A model generated the notes under the pieces. The model worked only from the letters and a program-made list of their open reading frames with translations. It had not been told where the DNA came from and ran no database searches. Shown in pieces: positions 1-10,311 of a stretch of DNA of 64,000 nucleotides. Source of the stretch: Mycolicibacterium sarraceniae (GTDB lineage: Bacteria > Actinomycetota > Actinomycetes > Mycobacteriales > Mycobacteriaceae). Position numbers and translations under genes: made by a program. Numbering within the stretch: the stretch's first letter is position 1; every line of letters starts with the position of its first letter. Location: the NCBI RefSeq assembly GCF_010731875.1, contig NZ_AP022595.1:4030001-4094000 (forward strand). Direction: 5' to 3'.

Positions 1-2
1 AT

Positions 3-164
3 GCGTGGCTGTTCGTGGGATGGTGCCGGTTGCGCGAAGACATCCGAGGATTTCAACTCGACCGCATCCGGCACCTGGAGATCACCGAGAAGGTGTTCCC
101 CGAACGCGATCCTGCGGTGCTGGACGCGGATCTTTCACGGTGGCGCACTCGGCGACTGGGGTGA
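3..164 (+). CDS. WYL-domain transcriptional regulator, C-terminal end (partial)
   Basis: Frame 3 is open from the window edge to a TGA at 162-164 and reads as the end of a YafY/WYL-type regulator. It contains the segment WCRLREDIRGFQLDRI, followed by a short charged tail (FPERDPAVLDADLSRWRTRRLG). The aromatic-WCR-R-D-R-F-LDRI pattern is typical of the WYL domain, which senses ligands or nucleotides in many actinobacterial HTH-WYL regulators. The HTH domain and start lie outside the window. The gene converges on the flavoprotein that ends at 171, with only 6 bp between the stops. The family call rests on about 54 residues. Confidence 0.7.
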   Translation, partial: AWLFVGWCRLREDIRGFQLDRIRHLEITEKVFPERDPAVLDADLSRWRTRRLG

Positions 165-170
165 CGCCGC

Positions 171-1373
171 TCAGCCGGTGACGCGGTCGACCAGTTCGCG
201 CGCCAAAGCGAACGCCGAGGTCGCGGCTGGTGACGGCGCGTTGCGTACGTGTGAGACGTGTCCGTCGCGGGAGATCACGAAGTCATCGACCAGTGCCCCG
301 TCCCGGCCAACCGCCTGTGCTCGCACACCGGCGTGCGAGCTGCCGTCCAGATCGGCCAGCGTCAGGCCCGGCATGTAGCGTGCGGCAGCGGTGACGAACG
401 CCCGCCGACTGGCTGCCATCTGGATCTCGTCGAGTCCCACCCGCCAGTACCTGCGCGCCACCCGCCAGGTTCCCGGCCAGATCAGCGTCTCCCAGGAATC
501 TCGAATACTCAACCGGCGCAATGCGTATGCGTCGCGAGCACCGACGATCATGGCAGTCGGCCCGAGCGTCACGTCACCGGTGATGTTTTTGGTGATGTGT
601 ACCCCGAGAAAGGGTAGCTCGGGGTTGGGCACCGGATAGATCATCCCGTTCAGCCGGGGCCGCTCGCTGGGTGTCAGTCCGAGATAGGCGCCGCGGAATG
701 GCACGATCTGGGGCTCGCGCGGCGCTCCGGCCCGGCGGGCCAGACGATCGGCCCACAGACCGGCACACGCGATCACGTTTCGCGCGCGCAACGAACCATC
801 TGAGGTGTGGACTATCGGACTGCCCGCACCGTCGATCGCAGTGACCGAGCTGCCGAAGCGGACCGTCACACCTGCCGCCCTGAGTTCGCCGACCAGAGCG
901 CCGGCGACTGCGGGATAGTCGACGATACCGGTGTTGGGTGCGTGAAGTGCCTGCAGTCCAACGGCATTGGGCTCGATGTCGGCGATTTCCTGCGCGCCGA
1001 TCCGGCGCAACCCCGGCACGTCGTTGGCGATGCCTCGCGCCTGCAGGTCGTCGAGCCTGCCCAACTCATCGGGAGACAGCGCGACGATCAGCTTGCCGCA
1101 TCGCTCATGGCTGATGCGGTTGTGCTCGCAATACTCATACATCAGGCGAGCACCCTCGACGCACAACCGGGCCTTGAGCGATCCCGGCTGGTAGTAGATA
1201 CCGCCGTGGATCACTCCGGAGTTGTGACCGGTCTGATGGCGTGCCGGTCCGTCCTCGCGTTCGAGAACACAAACCGAGTCGGCGGGGCGGCGCATGGTCC
1301 ACTCTCTGGCTACGGCCAGACCGACTATGCCTGCGCCGACAACCACCAGGTCATGTGCACCGGCAGAAGCCAT
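171..1373 (-). CDS. lhgO: L-2-hydroxyglutarate oxidase (LhgO-type FAD oxidoreductase)
   Basis: This FAD enzyme of the DAO/LhgO family oxidises L-2-hydroxyglutarate to 2-oxoglutarate, a metabolite-repair reaction. The protein has about 400 residues, as is usual for the family. The dinucleotide-binding motif GAGIVGLAVAREW lies close to the N-terminus. The family signature HNSGVIHGGIYYQPGSLKA follows, and near the C-terminus is SSHAGVRAQAV, where LhgO proteins carry their FAD-contacting tail. I place the start at the ATG at 1373. An in-frame TTG at 1382 would overlap the upstream stop as TTGA and is the alternative. It is the last gene of the minus-strand cyclase-channel-LhgO run, and it is probably translationally coupled to the channel gene, whose stop is at 1379. 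A metabolic link to the two signalling genes is not obvious. Confidence 0.88.
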   Translation of the reverse strand: MASAGAHDLVVVGAGIVGLAVAREWTMRRPADSVCVLEREDGPARHQTGHNSGVIHGGIYYQPGSLKARLCVEGARLMYEYCEHNRISHERCGKLIVALSPDELGRLDDLQARGIANDVPGLRRIGAQEIADIEPNAVGLQALHAPNTGIVDYPAVAGALVGELRAAGVTVRFGSSVTAIDGAGSPIVHTSDGSLRARNVIACAGLWADRLARRAGAPREPQIVPFRGAYLGLTPSERPRLNGMIYPVPNPELPFLGVHITKNITGDVTLGPTAMIVGARDAYALRRLSIRDSWETLIWPGTWRVARRYWRVGLDEIQMAASRRAFVTAAARYMPGLTLADLDGSSHAGVRAQAVGRDGALVDDFVISRDGHVSHVRNAPSPAATSAFALARELVDRVTG

Positions 1374-1378
1374 GCCGC

Positions 1379-2794
1379 TCAATCAATATCCACCTCGGTC
1401 GTCTGGTCCAGTGCCCGAAGGACGTGCTGGCGTCGTTCCTCGATGGTCCGGCCCAACTCTTGCAGCAGGCGCGGATTGCGCTGTACCAACTCGGCGATCT
1501 TGTCACGGCCAACGTATACCGCGGTGACTTCCCCGACCGCATAGGCGGACCCGAGAACCGGCTGGCGGGTGAGTGTCGACTGCCCCAGGAAGGAACCCTC
1601 TTCCTGCGTCCAGGCGACTACCTCGGAGCCGTCTTCCATGATCGCGTTCATCTGCACGGCGCCCGCTAGGACGAATGTCATCCCCAAGGGTGTCTCGCCC
1701 GCCCGCTGCATCCGCTCGCCGTCGGCGTAACACTCGATTCTGGCATGCTCGACCAGGTCCTCGTGCTCGTCACGGCTCAACCGGAAGGTTGGGCCGACGA
1801 CCTTGAAGATGGCCTCTTCAATCCGCTCCGGTGTCGAGAACGAGTCATCGGCTTCGTCGAGGTGCAACCCTTCGCGGCGCGCGGCGTACCAGATCCAGCG
1901 CCGGAACCTGGCTGTCGCCTTGCCGTCCTCAGCCGGGGAGATGAGCGGGATCTTCGTCCGGTATTGCATGCCGCCGAGGGCAATGGTGTTGGGGTTTCGG
2001 CTCGGGTCGCGCTGGGGAAGCTCCGACGCCATCCGGGTGAGCATGGCGCATACCCGTTCGGGTGGATCGTCGTGAGCGAAGACGGTCTCCACTTCGCACG
2101 TGTGCTTACCTTCGGGGCGGCTGAGGTTGGTAAATGACGCCGCGGCCAGCACCGAGTTTGGGGTGATCTGAAGTCCGGTGCTGGTCTCAAGATGGATGGC
2201 GCGCCAGTTCACTTCCACCACACGGCCCTTGGCCTGAGGTGTCTGCAACCAGTCGCCCAGCCGGAACGGCTGCTCGAAGAGCATCAACAACCCGGAAATG
2301 ATCTGTCCCACCGAGTTCTGCAGCGTCAAGCCGACGACGATCGAGGTGATCCCCAGCGCGGTGAACAATCCTTTGACGTTGGCGCCCCAGATGTAGGCGA
2401 AGATCATCGCCAGACCCACAGCGATGAGCACGAAACGCACCACGTCGAGGAAGATTGATGGCATGCGTTTGCGCCACGAGCCGTCGGGGGCGCTCTGGAA
2501 CAGTGCCGCATTGATTCCCGACAGCATGAGGACCAGCACCACAAAGGCTGCCAGTGTGGAGACAACTCGCACCGACGTCGCGTGCGGCGGAACCCGGTTG
2601 GCCTCCAGCATCAACAGCAGCAGCGCGGCTAGCGGCAGCAAGTAGTTTCGCAGGATCGTGACGGGTCGCAGCAGCACACTCTGCCTGCGCTGCAACACAT
2701 GTTGCCACTCGGTGAGCGCAACAAGGCCCAGCGGCAAACCGACGGCGATCCCAATGGCCCAGTAAAACCATGCCGAGGCAAACACGTTAGCCAT
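1379..2794 (-). CDS. MscS-family mechanosensitive channel with C-terminal cNMP-binding-like domain
   Basis: The 471-residue membrane protein has about four N-terminal hydrophobic segments (roughly residues 10-30, 42-62, 75-98 and 113-135). An MscS pore/beta domain follows at about 145-240, including LGITSIVVGLTLQNSVGQ and LFEQPFRLGDW. The C-terminal cyclic-nucleotide-binding fold covers about 345-450. The domain order matches the M. tuberculosis Rv2434c type. In the nucleotide-binding cassette, the Glu and Arg expected by alignment with CRP (GE...RSA) are replaced: this protein has FLGQS and LGSAY. cAMP binding is therefore doubtful. The ATG (2794-2792) overlaps the cyclase stop by one base (TGATG), so the channel is almost certainly translated with the cyclase homologue upstream. 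A channel gated by a ligand made or sensed next door is the inferred role. Confidence 0.88.
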   Translation of the reverse strand: MANVFASAWFYWAIGIAVGLPLGLVALTEWQHVLQRRQSVLLRPVTILRNYLLPLAALLLLMLEANRVPPHATSVRVVSTLAAFVVLVLMLSGINAALFQSAPDGSWRKRMPSIFLDVVRFVLIAVGLAMIFAYIWGANVKGLFTALGITSIVVGLTLQNSVGQIISGLLMLFEQPFRLGDWLQTPQAKGRVVEVNWRAIHLETSTGLQITPNSVLAAASFTNLSRPEGKHTCEVETVFAHDDPPERVCAMLTRMASELPQRDPSRNPNTIALGGMQYRTKIPLISPAEDGKATARFRRWIWYAARREGLHLDEADDSFSTPERIEEAIFKVVGPTFRLSRDEHEDLVEHARIECYADGERMQRAGETPLGMTFVLAGAVQMNAIMEDGSEVVAWTQEEGSFLGQSTLTRQPVLGSAYAVGEVTAVYVGRDKIAELVQRNPRLLQELGRTIEERRQHVLRALDQTTEVDID

Positions 2795-5016
2795 CAGCGG
2801 CTCTCCGAGAGTCGCCAGATCGGTTGCGCCTGACCGTCAACCAGCGTGGTTCCCGCCGACTCGAACCGCATCGTCTCCTGCAAGACCTCGTGAACGTTTG
2901 CGGTGACATAAACTCCGGGTTGCGGTGAGCCATCCTTGATCTGGTGGGCCAGGTTGACGACCGAACCCCACATGTCGTAGACCACAGAGGGCCGGCCGAG
3001 CAGGCCGCTGCTGACGGCACCGGTGTCGACGCCCGCGCGCACGCTGAGGTCGTTGCCGGTCTCGCTATTGAACCGGCCGACGATCTGCTGGCACTCCAAC
3101 GCGAAATCCAACGTCCTGCGCACATTGTCCAACCGTGGGATGATGAGGCCGCAACTCGCCAGGTACCCGTTACGCACGGTACGAACGGTTTCCATTCCGA
3201 GAGTCTCTGCGGCCGCATCGATCTGGCGAATTAATTCGTTGATCAACGTCAACGATGCGTCGGGGGTCAATTCGGCCTGAAGTCGATCGAGCCCGATGAT
3301 GTCGGCGAAGATGACCGTCACATTCTGGTGCTCGACGGCGATGGTCTCCTCACCCTGCTTGAACCGCTCGGCGAGCGATTCTGGCATCAGTGAGCGCAAC
3401 AGCTGGTCGTTTTCTTTGCGCTGCTGGTTGAGCAGATCTTCCTTGACCGTCAGGCTACGGCCCATCTCGTTGAAAGCTTCTGTCAGATCACCGATTTCGT
3501 CGCGAGTATCGACGGGGATGGTGACGTTGTAGTCGCCGGCGCTGATGCGTTGCGCACCGGTTTCGAGGCGTCTGATCGGTCGTACGAATATCTGAGCCAA
3601 ATAGATCGCCAGCAGGCACACCACGAAGATGATCCCGGTAGTGACCAAAACCATGATCTTGGTGAACGACGTTTCGCGAGCGAACGCCTCGCTGGTATCC
3701 ACTTTCGCAACGATCGACCAATGCAGGTCCGAGTCCTTGATCACCACGGGCGCGTAAGCCTGAAGCGTGTCCTGCCCCAGGTAGTCCTGAGTGATGATGG
3801 TTCCGGTCTCGCCTTTTTGGGCGTTGCGGGTCGCCGCCGAGGTCATCGGCTGAACCAACGTGGTGCCACCCTGCCGAATCGCCATGTCGGCGACGTCCGG
3901 AGGCGTGCCGGCGTTGACGACATCGGCCTTGTACTGCTGAGGGTTTTCCAGGAAGAGACGCGAATCCGATCGCATCAATTCGTCGGGACCACCCAACACT
4001 GTCTCACCGGTGTCGCCCATACCGACTTGCCGCCACTGCTTGTCGAACGTCATCAACCGGTTGATCTTGGTGATCGGGAACTGCAGCGCCAGCACCCCGG
4101 ACGCGCGGCCGTCCTTGAGTATCGGGGCCACCATCCACGCGGTCGGCTGCATTTCGGCCGCCTGATAGAACTCGAAATCGGTAAACCCGACATAGTTGAC
4201 CGTGTTGGACGACATCGCCTTCAGATACGCCGCGTGGAGCTTGGATCCGGTATAGGGGCCATCGACGATGTTCGTACCGAGGTCGACATCCTTGTAGGCG
4301 CTGTAGACGACGTTGCCCCGCCCGTCGATCAGAAGCGCGTCCTGGAACTCGTAGCGTGTCGTGATCTGCCGGAAGAAGTCCTGGTACTGAGCATTGGCCG
4401 CTGACCACGCGCTTCCATCGTGGGCGTCATCCAGACTGATGGCATATTGATCGCCGTCATCGAGATTGAGGGGCCTCTTCGCGGTGTAGTTAGCCTGCAG
4501 GTATCGCTGGGCGTTGGATCTCGGAAGCACGGCGGTGGGGTCAAGCTTGGTGCCGCTGAATTGCTCGACCTCTTTGATGAAGCCGTTGTCGTAGTAGTCG
4601 GCGATCGACTGCGATTGCTCTGGGCTGATCTGGGCGTTCGCCAGTTGGTCGAATCCCGCGGTGAACGCCTCGAGCGCGTTGCGAGCGACCACTCCGTGGG
4701 TATAGATAATCAGCGCACTCCTGAGATCCGTGATCTGAGAGGTCAACTCGCGTGTCTGGGACTCCCGCACCTCGGTCAACCGGCTGAACACGGCATCGCG
4801 CATCTCAGTGCGCCCGGCATGGAACGCGATACCACCGATCACCACCGAGGCGATCACGGTGCAGAGCACCATCATCAGGATCAATTTGGACAGAATGCTG
4901 ACGTGGGCCAGTAGCCGGCGACGGCGGAAACGATCCAGGCGTGTTCGCGGGAAGTCCGCCGCCGGGTCCGCTTCGGTGACCGCCTCGGCAGCGTCTTGTT
5001 CAGACACCTGCGTCAT
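2794..5016 (-). CDS. Membrane class III adenylate/guanylate cyclase homologue with HAMP domain; catalytic residues degenerate
   Basis: This is an Rv2435c-type protein of 740 residues from ATG 5016, which has GAAGGG 6 nt upstream. An ATG at 5037 in the same frame is the alternative start. The order is a cytosolic N-terminus, TM1 (about 43-65), a large extracytoplasmic sensor of dCache type (about 66-450), TM2 (about 455-476), HAMP (about 478-530) and a class III cyclase domain (about 565-730). I aligned it with mycobacterial Rv1625c from memory. The first metal Asp (FADIIG, D572), the base-selecting Asp (YDMWG, D681) and the transition-state Asn (N688) are kept. The substrate Lys is Arg (R612), the second metal Asp is Asn (N616), and the transition-state Arg is Gln (Q692). 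Ordinary nucleotide cyclase activity is therefore unlikely without compensation. It is the first gene of a coupled operon with the MscS-cNMP channel. Confidence 0.85.
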   Translation of the reverse strand: MTQVSEQDAAEAVTEADPAADFPRTRLDRFRRRRLLAHVSILSKLILMMVLCTVIASVVIGGIAFHAGRTEMRDAVFSRLTEVRESQTRELTSQITDLRSALIIYTHGVVARNALEAFTAGFDQLANAQISPEQSQSIADYYDNGFIKEVEQFSGTKLDPTAVLPRSNAQRYLQANYTAKRPLNLDDGDQYAISLDDAHDGSAWSAANAQYQDFFRQITTRYEFQDALLIDGRGNVVYSAYKDVDLGTNIVDGPYTGSKLHAAYLKAMSSNTVNYVGFTDFEFYQAAEMQPTAWMVAPILKDGRASGVLALQFPITKINRLMTFDKQWRQVGMGDTGETVLGGPDELMRSDSRLFLENPQQYKADVVNAGTPPDVADMAIRQGGTTLVQPMTSAATRNAQKGETGTIITQDYLGQDTLQAYAPVVIKDSDLHWSIVAKVDTSEAFARETSFTKIMVLVTTGIIFVVCLLAIYLAQIFVRPIRRLETGAQRISAGDYNVTIPVDTRDEIGDLTEAFNEMGRSLTVKEDLLNQQRKENDQLLRSLMPESLAERFKQGEETIAVEHQNVTVIFADIIGLDRLQAELTPDASLTLINELIRQIDAAAETLGMETVRTVRNGYLASCGLIIPRLDNVRRTLDFALECQQIVGRFNSETGNDLSVRAGVDTGAVSSGLLGRPSVVYDMWGSVVNLAHQIKDGSPQPGVYVTANVHEVLQETMRFESAGTTLVDGQAQPIWRLSESR

Positions 5017-5037
5017 CGGCATCCCTTCGCCCGCCAT

Positions 5038-5056
5038 GACCCGAAAAACACGGGTC
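5038..5056. other. Inverted repeat upstream of the cyclase start
   Basis: GACCCG and CGGGTC form a perfect 6-bp inverted repeat around a 7-nt loop (AAAAACA), directly upstream of the more distal ATG of the cyclase homologue. On the minus-strand transcript it would form a small hairpin just before or inside the leader. It favours the downstream start at 5016. A role as operator or leader hairpin is only a guess. The rest of 5057-5185, the divergent gap to the hydrolase, shows nothing I can assign. Confidence 0.3.
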
Positions 5057-5185
5057 GGCGAGCAGATTACCGCACCATGTGACCGATGAGGCTGCTGTGG
5101 CCAATGGTGAGTTTATAGATGTCGCGGCCCGCCCACCGGTACGGCTGGTTGCCACGCCGGCGGCCACGATGTTCGGATAGCACCC

Positions 5186-6040
5186 GTGGACACGACTTAC
5201 GAAGGCACGCAGCGCGAGATCTCCACCGAGAAGGGCGTGCTGCGCTACCACGAGGCCGGCGAAGGCCCCGTTCTGCTGCTGCTGCACGGCTCCGGGCCGG
5301 GGGTCACCGGCTGGCGTAATTTCCGCGGCAACCTGGCATTTTTCGCCGAGCATTACCGGTGCCTGGTGCTGGAATTCCCCGGTTTCGGAGTCAGCGACGA
5401 TTTCGGCGGGCACCCGATGCTGGATGCGCAGGCGGCCGTTCCAGCCTTCGTCGATGCCCTGGGCCTGGAGACGGTCGACGTGATCGGCAACTCCATGGGC
5501 GGCGGGGTCGGCATCAACTTCGCGACCAACCACCGCGACCGGATCGGCAAGCTGGTGACCATCGGCGGTATCGGCACCAATATCTTCAGCTCGGGGCCCA
5601 GCGAGGGCATCCGACTGCTGCAGGAATTCACCGAGGAGCCCACCCGCCAGCGGCTCATCGACTGGCTCAACTCGATGGTCTACGACCCGGCGTTGGTGAC
5701 CGACCAGCTCATCGAGGAGCGCTGGGCGCTGGCGACCGACCCCGAGACCCTGGCCAGCGCGCGCCGGATGTACGGCAAGGCCGCATTCGCGGCGATGACG
5801 AAGATGATGCGCAACGCCGATTTCCCGCTGCCCTGGGCCACCATGCACAAAGTGACGGCACCGACCCTGCTGACGTGGGGCCGCGACGACCGTGTCAGCC
5901 CGCTGGACATGGCCTTGATCCCGATGCGCACCATCGAAAACGCCGAGCTGCATGTGTTCCCCAACTGCGGGCATTGGGTGATGATCGAAGCGAAGCAGGC
6001 CTTCGAGAGCACCGTGATGGGCTTCCTGCAGCGGGACTAG
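5186..6040 (+). CDS. Meta-cleavage product (C-C bond) hydrolase, HsaD/BphD-like
   Basis: The 284-residue alpha/beta hydrolase has the features of enzymes that hydrolyse the carbon-carbon bond of extradiol ring-cleavage products. The oxyanion region is LLLHGSGPGVTGW. The nucleophile motif is GNSMGGG (S103), the acid lies in WGRDDRVSPL (D235), and the base is in NCGHW (H263). The long HGSGPG loop and GNSMGGG elbow are typical of the HsaD/BphD/MhpC group rather than of general esterases. The only usable start is GTG 5186, because an in-frame TAG lies just upstream. No clear ribosome-binding site is seen. It lies beside the decayed copy of the duplicated block, and the second copy has no equivalent. 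It may therefore serve both extradiol dioxygenases in the island. The physiological substrate is unknown. Confidence 0.85.
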   Translation: MDTTYEGTQREISTEKGVLRYHEAGEGPVLLLLHGSGPGVTGWRNFRGNLAFFAEHYRCLVLEFPGFGVSDDFGGHPMLDAQAAVPAFVDALGLETVDVIGNSMGGGVGINFATNHRDRIGKLVTIGGIGTNIFSSGPSEGIRLLQEFTEEPTRQRLIDWLNSMVYDPALVTDQLIEERWALATDPETLASARRMYGKAAFAAMTKMMRNADFPLPWATMHKVTAPTLLTWGRDDRVSPLDMALIPMRTIENAELHVFPNCGHWVMIEAKQAFESTVMGFLQRD

Positions 6041-6044
6041 CCGC

Positions 6045-8323
<2,279 letters not shown>

Positions 8324-8336
8324 CAGGAGCGGACTG

Positions 8337-9245
8337 GTGAGCCTCCTCAAGAGCCTCGGCTACGTCACAATCCACACCGCGGACATCGACCGCTGGTGCC
8401 AATTCGCCTTCGGTGTATTGGGATTCGCCGAGGGCAAGGGGCCGGACCCCTCGGCGCTGTATCTGCGGATGGACGAGCGGGCCGCCCGGATCATCGTGGT
8501 GCCTGGCGACGGTGACCGGATCGCCACCGTGGGCTGGGAGGTCCGCGACCACGCCGCGCTCGAACAGGTGAAGACACTCCTCGATGGCGCCGGGGTGGTC
8601 CACAAGCAGCTCTCACAGTCCGAAGCCGACGACCGCAGGGTCGAGGAGGTCGTGGCATTCGACGACCCCGCCGGCACCCACCTGGAGGTGTTCCACGGCG
8701 CGGTCCTCGACCACAGCCCCGTGATCACCCCGTTCGGCGCCCGGTTCATCACCGGCGACCAGGGGCTGGGCCACGTCGTGCTGCCCGCGCTGGATGCACC
8801 CGGCCTGTTCGACTTCTACACCGGGGTGCTGGGTTTCGTGTCGCGGGGCGCGTACCGGGTGCCGTTACCCAAGGAGTTCGGCCCGATCCGGATTCGTTTC
8901 CTCGGCATCAACGAGCGCCATCACAGCCTGGCGATCGCGCCGGCCATGCACAATCGCGACCCCGGGCTGATCCACATGATGGTGGAGGTCGATGAGCTCG
9001 ACGCGGTGGGTGCTGCTCTCGACCGCATCGCCGCCGAGGGCTTCCAGCTGTCGTCCACACTGGGCCGCCATACCAACGACAAGATGGTGTCGTTCTATGT
9101 GCGTGCGCCCGGAGACTGGGACATCGAGTTCGGTACCGGCGGCCTTAGGGTCGACGAAAACCATTACACCGCTGAGGAAATCACCGCGGACAGCTACTGG
9201 GGCCACAAGTGGGTCGGCGATATGCCGGCCGCCATGCGGCCCTGA
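8337..9245 (+). CDS. Extradiol (type I, BphC/HsaC-like) catechol dioxygenase, copy A
   Basis: This 302-residue two-domain vicinal-oxygen-chelate dioxygenase cleaves a catechol next to the diol. The Fe(II) ligands fall at H146 (GLGHVVL), H213 (GLIHMMVEVD) and E264 (DIEFGT). Active-site residues are H195/H196 (ERHHSLA), H245 (GRHTNDK) and Y254, the spacing seen in BphC and HsaC. It starts at GTG 8337 behind CAGGAG, 13 bp after the HsaA-like hydroxylase that should supply its catechol. The product would go to a C-C hydrolase such as the one at 5186. It is nearly identical in layout to the paralogue at 14100. The gene is intact although its downstream neighbour has been lost. Confidence 0.9.
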   Translation: MSLLKSLGYVTIHTADIDRWCQFAFGVLGFAEGKGPDPSALYLRMDERAARIIVVPGDGDRIATVGWEVRDHAALEQVKTLLDGAGVVHKQLSQSEADDRRVEEVVAFDDPAGTHLEVFHGAVLDHSPVITPFGARFITGDQGLGHVVLPALDAPGLFDFYTGVLGFVSRGAYRVPLPKEFGPIRIRFLGINERHHSLAIAPAMHNRDPGLIHMMVEVDELDAVGAALDRIAAEGFQLSSTLGRHTNDKMVSFYVRAPGDWDIEFGTGGLRVDENHYTAEEITADSYWGHKWVGDMPAAMRP

Positions 9246-9246
9246 C

Positions 9247-9411
9247 ATGGGCAACGACCTGCGCCCTGTCCCAGCAGCCTCGGTGATGAGCTGGGATCAT
9301 GAAGCCGATGTGGTGATCGCTGGCTATACCGCCGGCCTGGCCTCGTAAAGCCATGCCAGTGGAATCTCGTTGGGGGACGGTAGTTTCTACGGCCGTCGAG
9401 CTGGACAAATG
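9247..9411 (+). pseudogene. Deletion scar of the FAD-dependent dehydrogenase (second copy of the 15005-16474 gene)
   Basis: One bp after the dioxygenase stop, an ATG opens a frame that reads PVPAASVMSWDHEADVVIAGY, matching the first ~27 codons of the intact flavoprotein at 15005. It then jumps in frame to TAGLAS-stop-SHASGISLGDGSFYGRRAG, matching that protein's last ~30 codons (TAGLSAWGYASGVSLGDGSFYGRRAG). About 430 codons are gone, and the Trp codon of the intact protein is replaced by a TAA at 9346. The scar keeps both ends of the ancestral gene, which shows that the loss was one internal deletion and not an end truncation. No product is expected beyond a 33-residue peptide. Confidence 0.9.
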
Positions 9412-9477
9412 CCGTCCCGCCGACGATGTCGTGGGTCACCACATCACTGCTGAGTGTTGTCATGTCAAGCCTTCCGT

Positions 9478-10311
9478 CTAGCGTTGGCTACTTCCCGCAT
9501 CAACCGGCAGGCTGACCGAAGTGATGTAGCGGGCCTCGTCGGATGCGAGAAACAAGCTGGCGTTCGCGACGTCCAACGGATCGACCCAAGGCACGGCAAG
9601 CATGTTCATCCGGGTCGCAGCCTCGGCAAATTCGTCTTTGGTCGGTGGCCGGGTCAGGTCGGGCCGAAACGCGGAGCGCACGGCGTCGTTCTGGATCAAC
9701 GGTGTATCGACGTTCGTCGGGTGCACCGAGTTGACTCGGACCCTGTGCGGCGCCAGATCAATTGCCAAACTGCGCATCAGACCGACCATGCCGTGTTTGG
9801 CCGCAGTGTAATGCGCGACGCCAATCAGGCCACGTAACCCAGCGATCGAATTGACCATGACTATCGAGCCCGCGCCTCGACTGATCAGATGCGGTACCGC
9901 GGCCGTACATGTGTGCCACACACCGGTGAGGTTGACGTCCAGCATGGTGCGCCACGTCGATTCCGTCATCTCAATGCCAGCGCCGCGTGAGGTAATACCC
10001 GCTGTGGTACAGACGATGTCAATCCCGCCAAAGTGGCCGGCACCGCGATCCGCAGCTGCTCGTAGGGCGTCCAGATCCCGCACATCGACGATAGCGGTAT
10101 CGATCCGTCCGCCCGCCTGTTCAACCAGCCGTGCGGTGTCATCGAGATCGGCTGGTGCGCTGGACGGCCCGCGCACCGATTCGATCGGCCCGCACACGTC
10201 GACGCCTACGATCGCCGCACCCTCTTGCGCGAAGCGAACTGCCTGGGCTCGGCCGATGCCGCGGGCGGCCCCCGTGATGAATGCGGTCTTACCCGCCAGC
10301 CGCCCGGTCAT
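9478..10311 (-). CDS. SDR oxidoreductase, mycofactocin-coupled subfamily
   Basis: The 277-residue short-chain dehydrogenase has the NAD-binding motif TGAARGIGRA. It carries the family-specific insertion after the second strand (VDVCGPIESVRG through DDTARLVEQAGGR), the active-site Ser in MVNSIAGL, YTAAKHG (Tyr/Lys), and a C-terminal segment with ALFLASDEARYITSV...DAG. The insertion and the VHPTNVDTPLI and RPDLTRPPTKDEF features mark the mycofactocin-dependent SDRs, such as carveol dehydrogenase types, whose bound nicotinamide is recycled by mycofactocin. The ATG at 10311 overlaps the preceding stop as ATGA, so the longer open frame upstream is not coding. It is the third gene of a BVMO-SDR-SDR operon and may oxidise an alcohol to the ketone used by the monooxygenase. 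Confidence 0.85.
   Translation of the reverse strand: MTGRLAGKTAFITGAARGIGRAQAVRFAQEGAAIVGVDVCGPIESVRGPSSAPADLDDTARLVEQAGGRIDTAIVDVRDLDALRAAADRGAGHFGGIDIVCTTAGITSRGAGIEMTESTWRTMLDVNLTGVWHTCTAAVPHLISRGAGSIVMVNSIAGLRGLIGVAHYTAAKHGMVGLMRSLAIDLAPHRVRVNSVHPTNVDTPLIQNDAVRSAFRPDLTRPPTKDEFAEAATRMNMLAVPWVDPLDVANASLFLASDEARYITSVSLPVDAGSSQR

Noticed and set aside
171..1544. Long plus-strand open frames opposite lhgO (for example 807-1544)
   Set aside because: They are antisense shadows of a clearly conserved flavoprotein and have no family-like sequence.
9194..9463. Small minus-strand frame beginning MTTLSSDVVTHDIVGGTAF
   Set aside because: The start looks a little like an amidohydrolase N-terminus, but the rest is antisense to the dehydrogenase scar and has no support.
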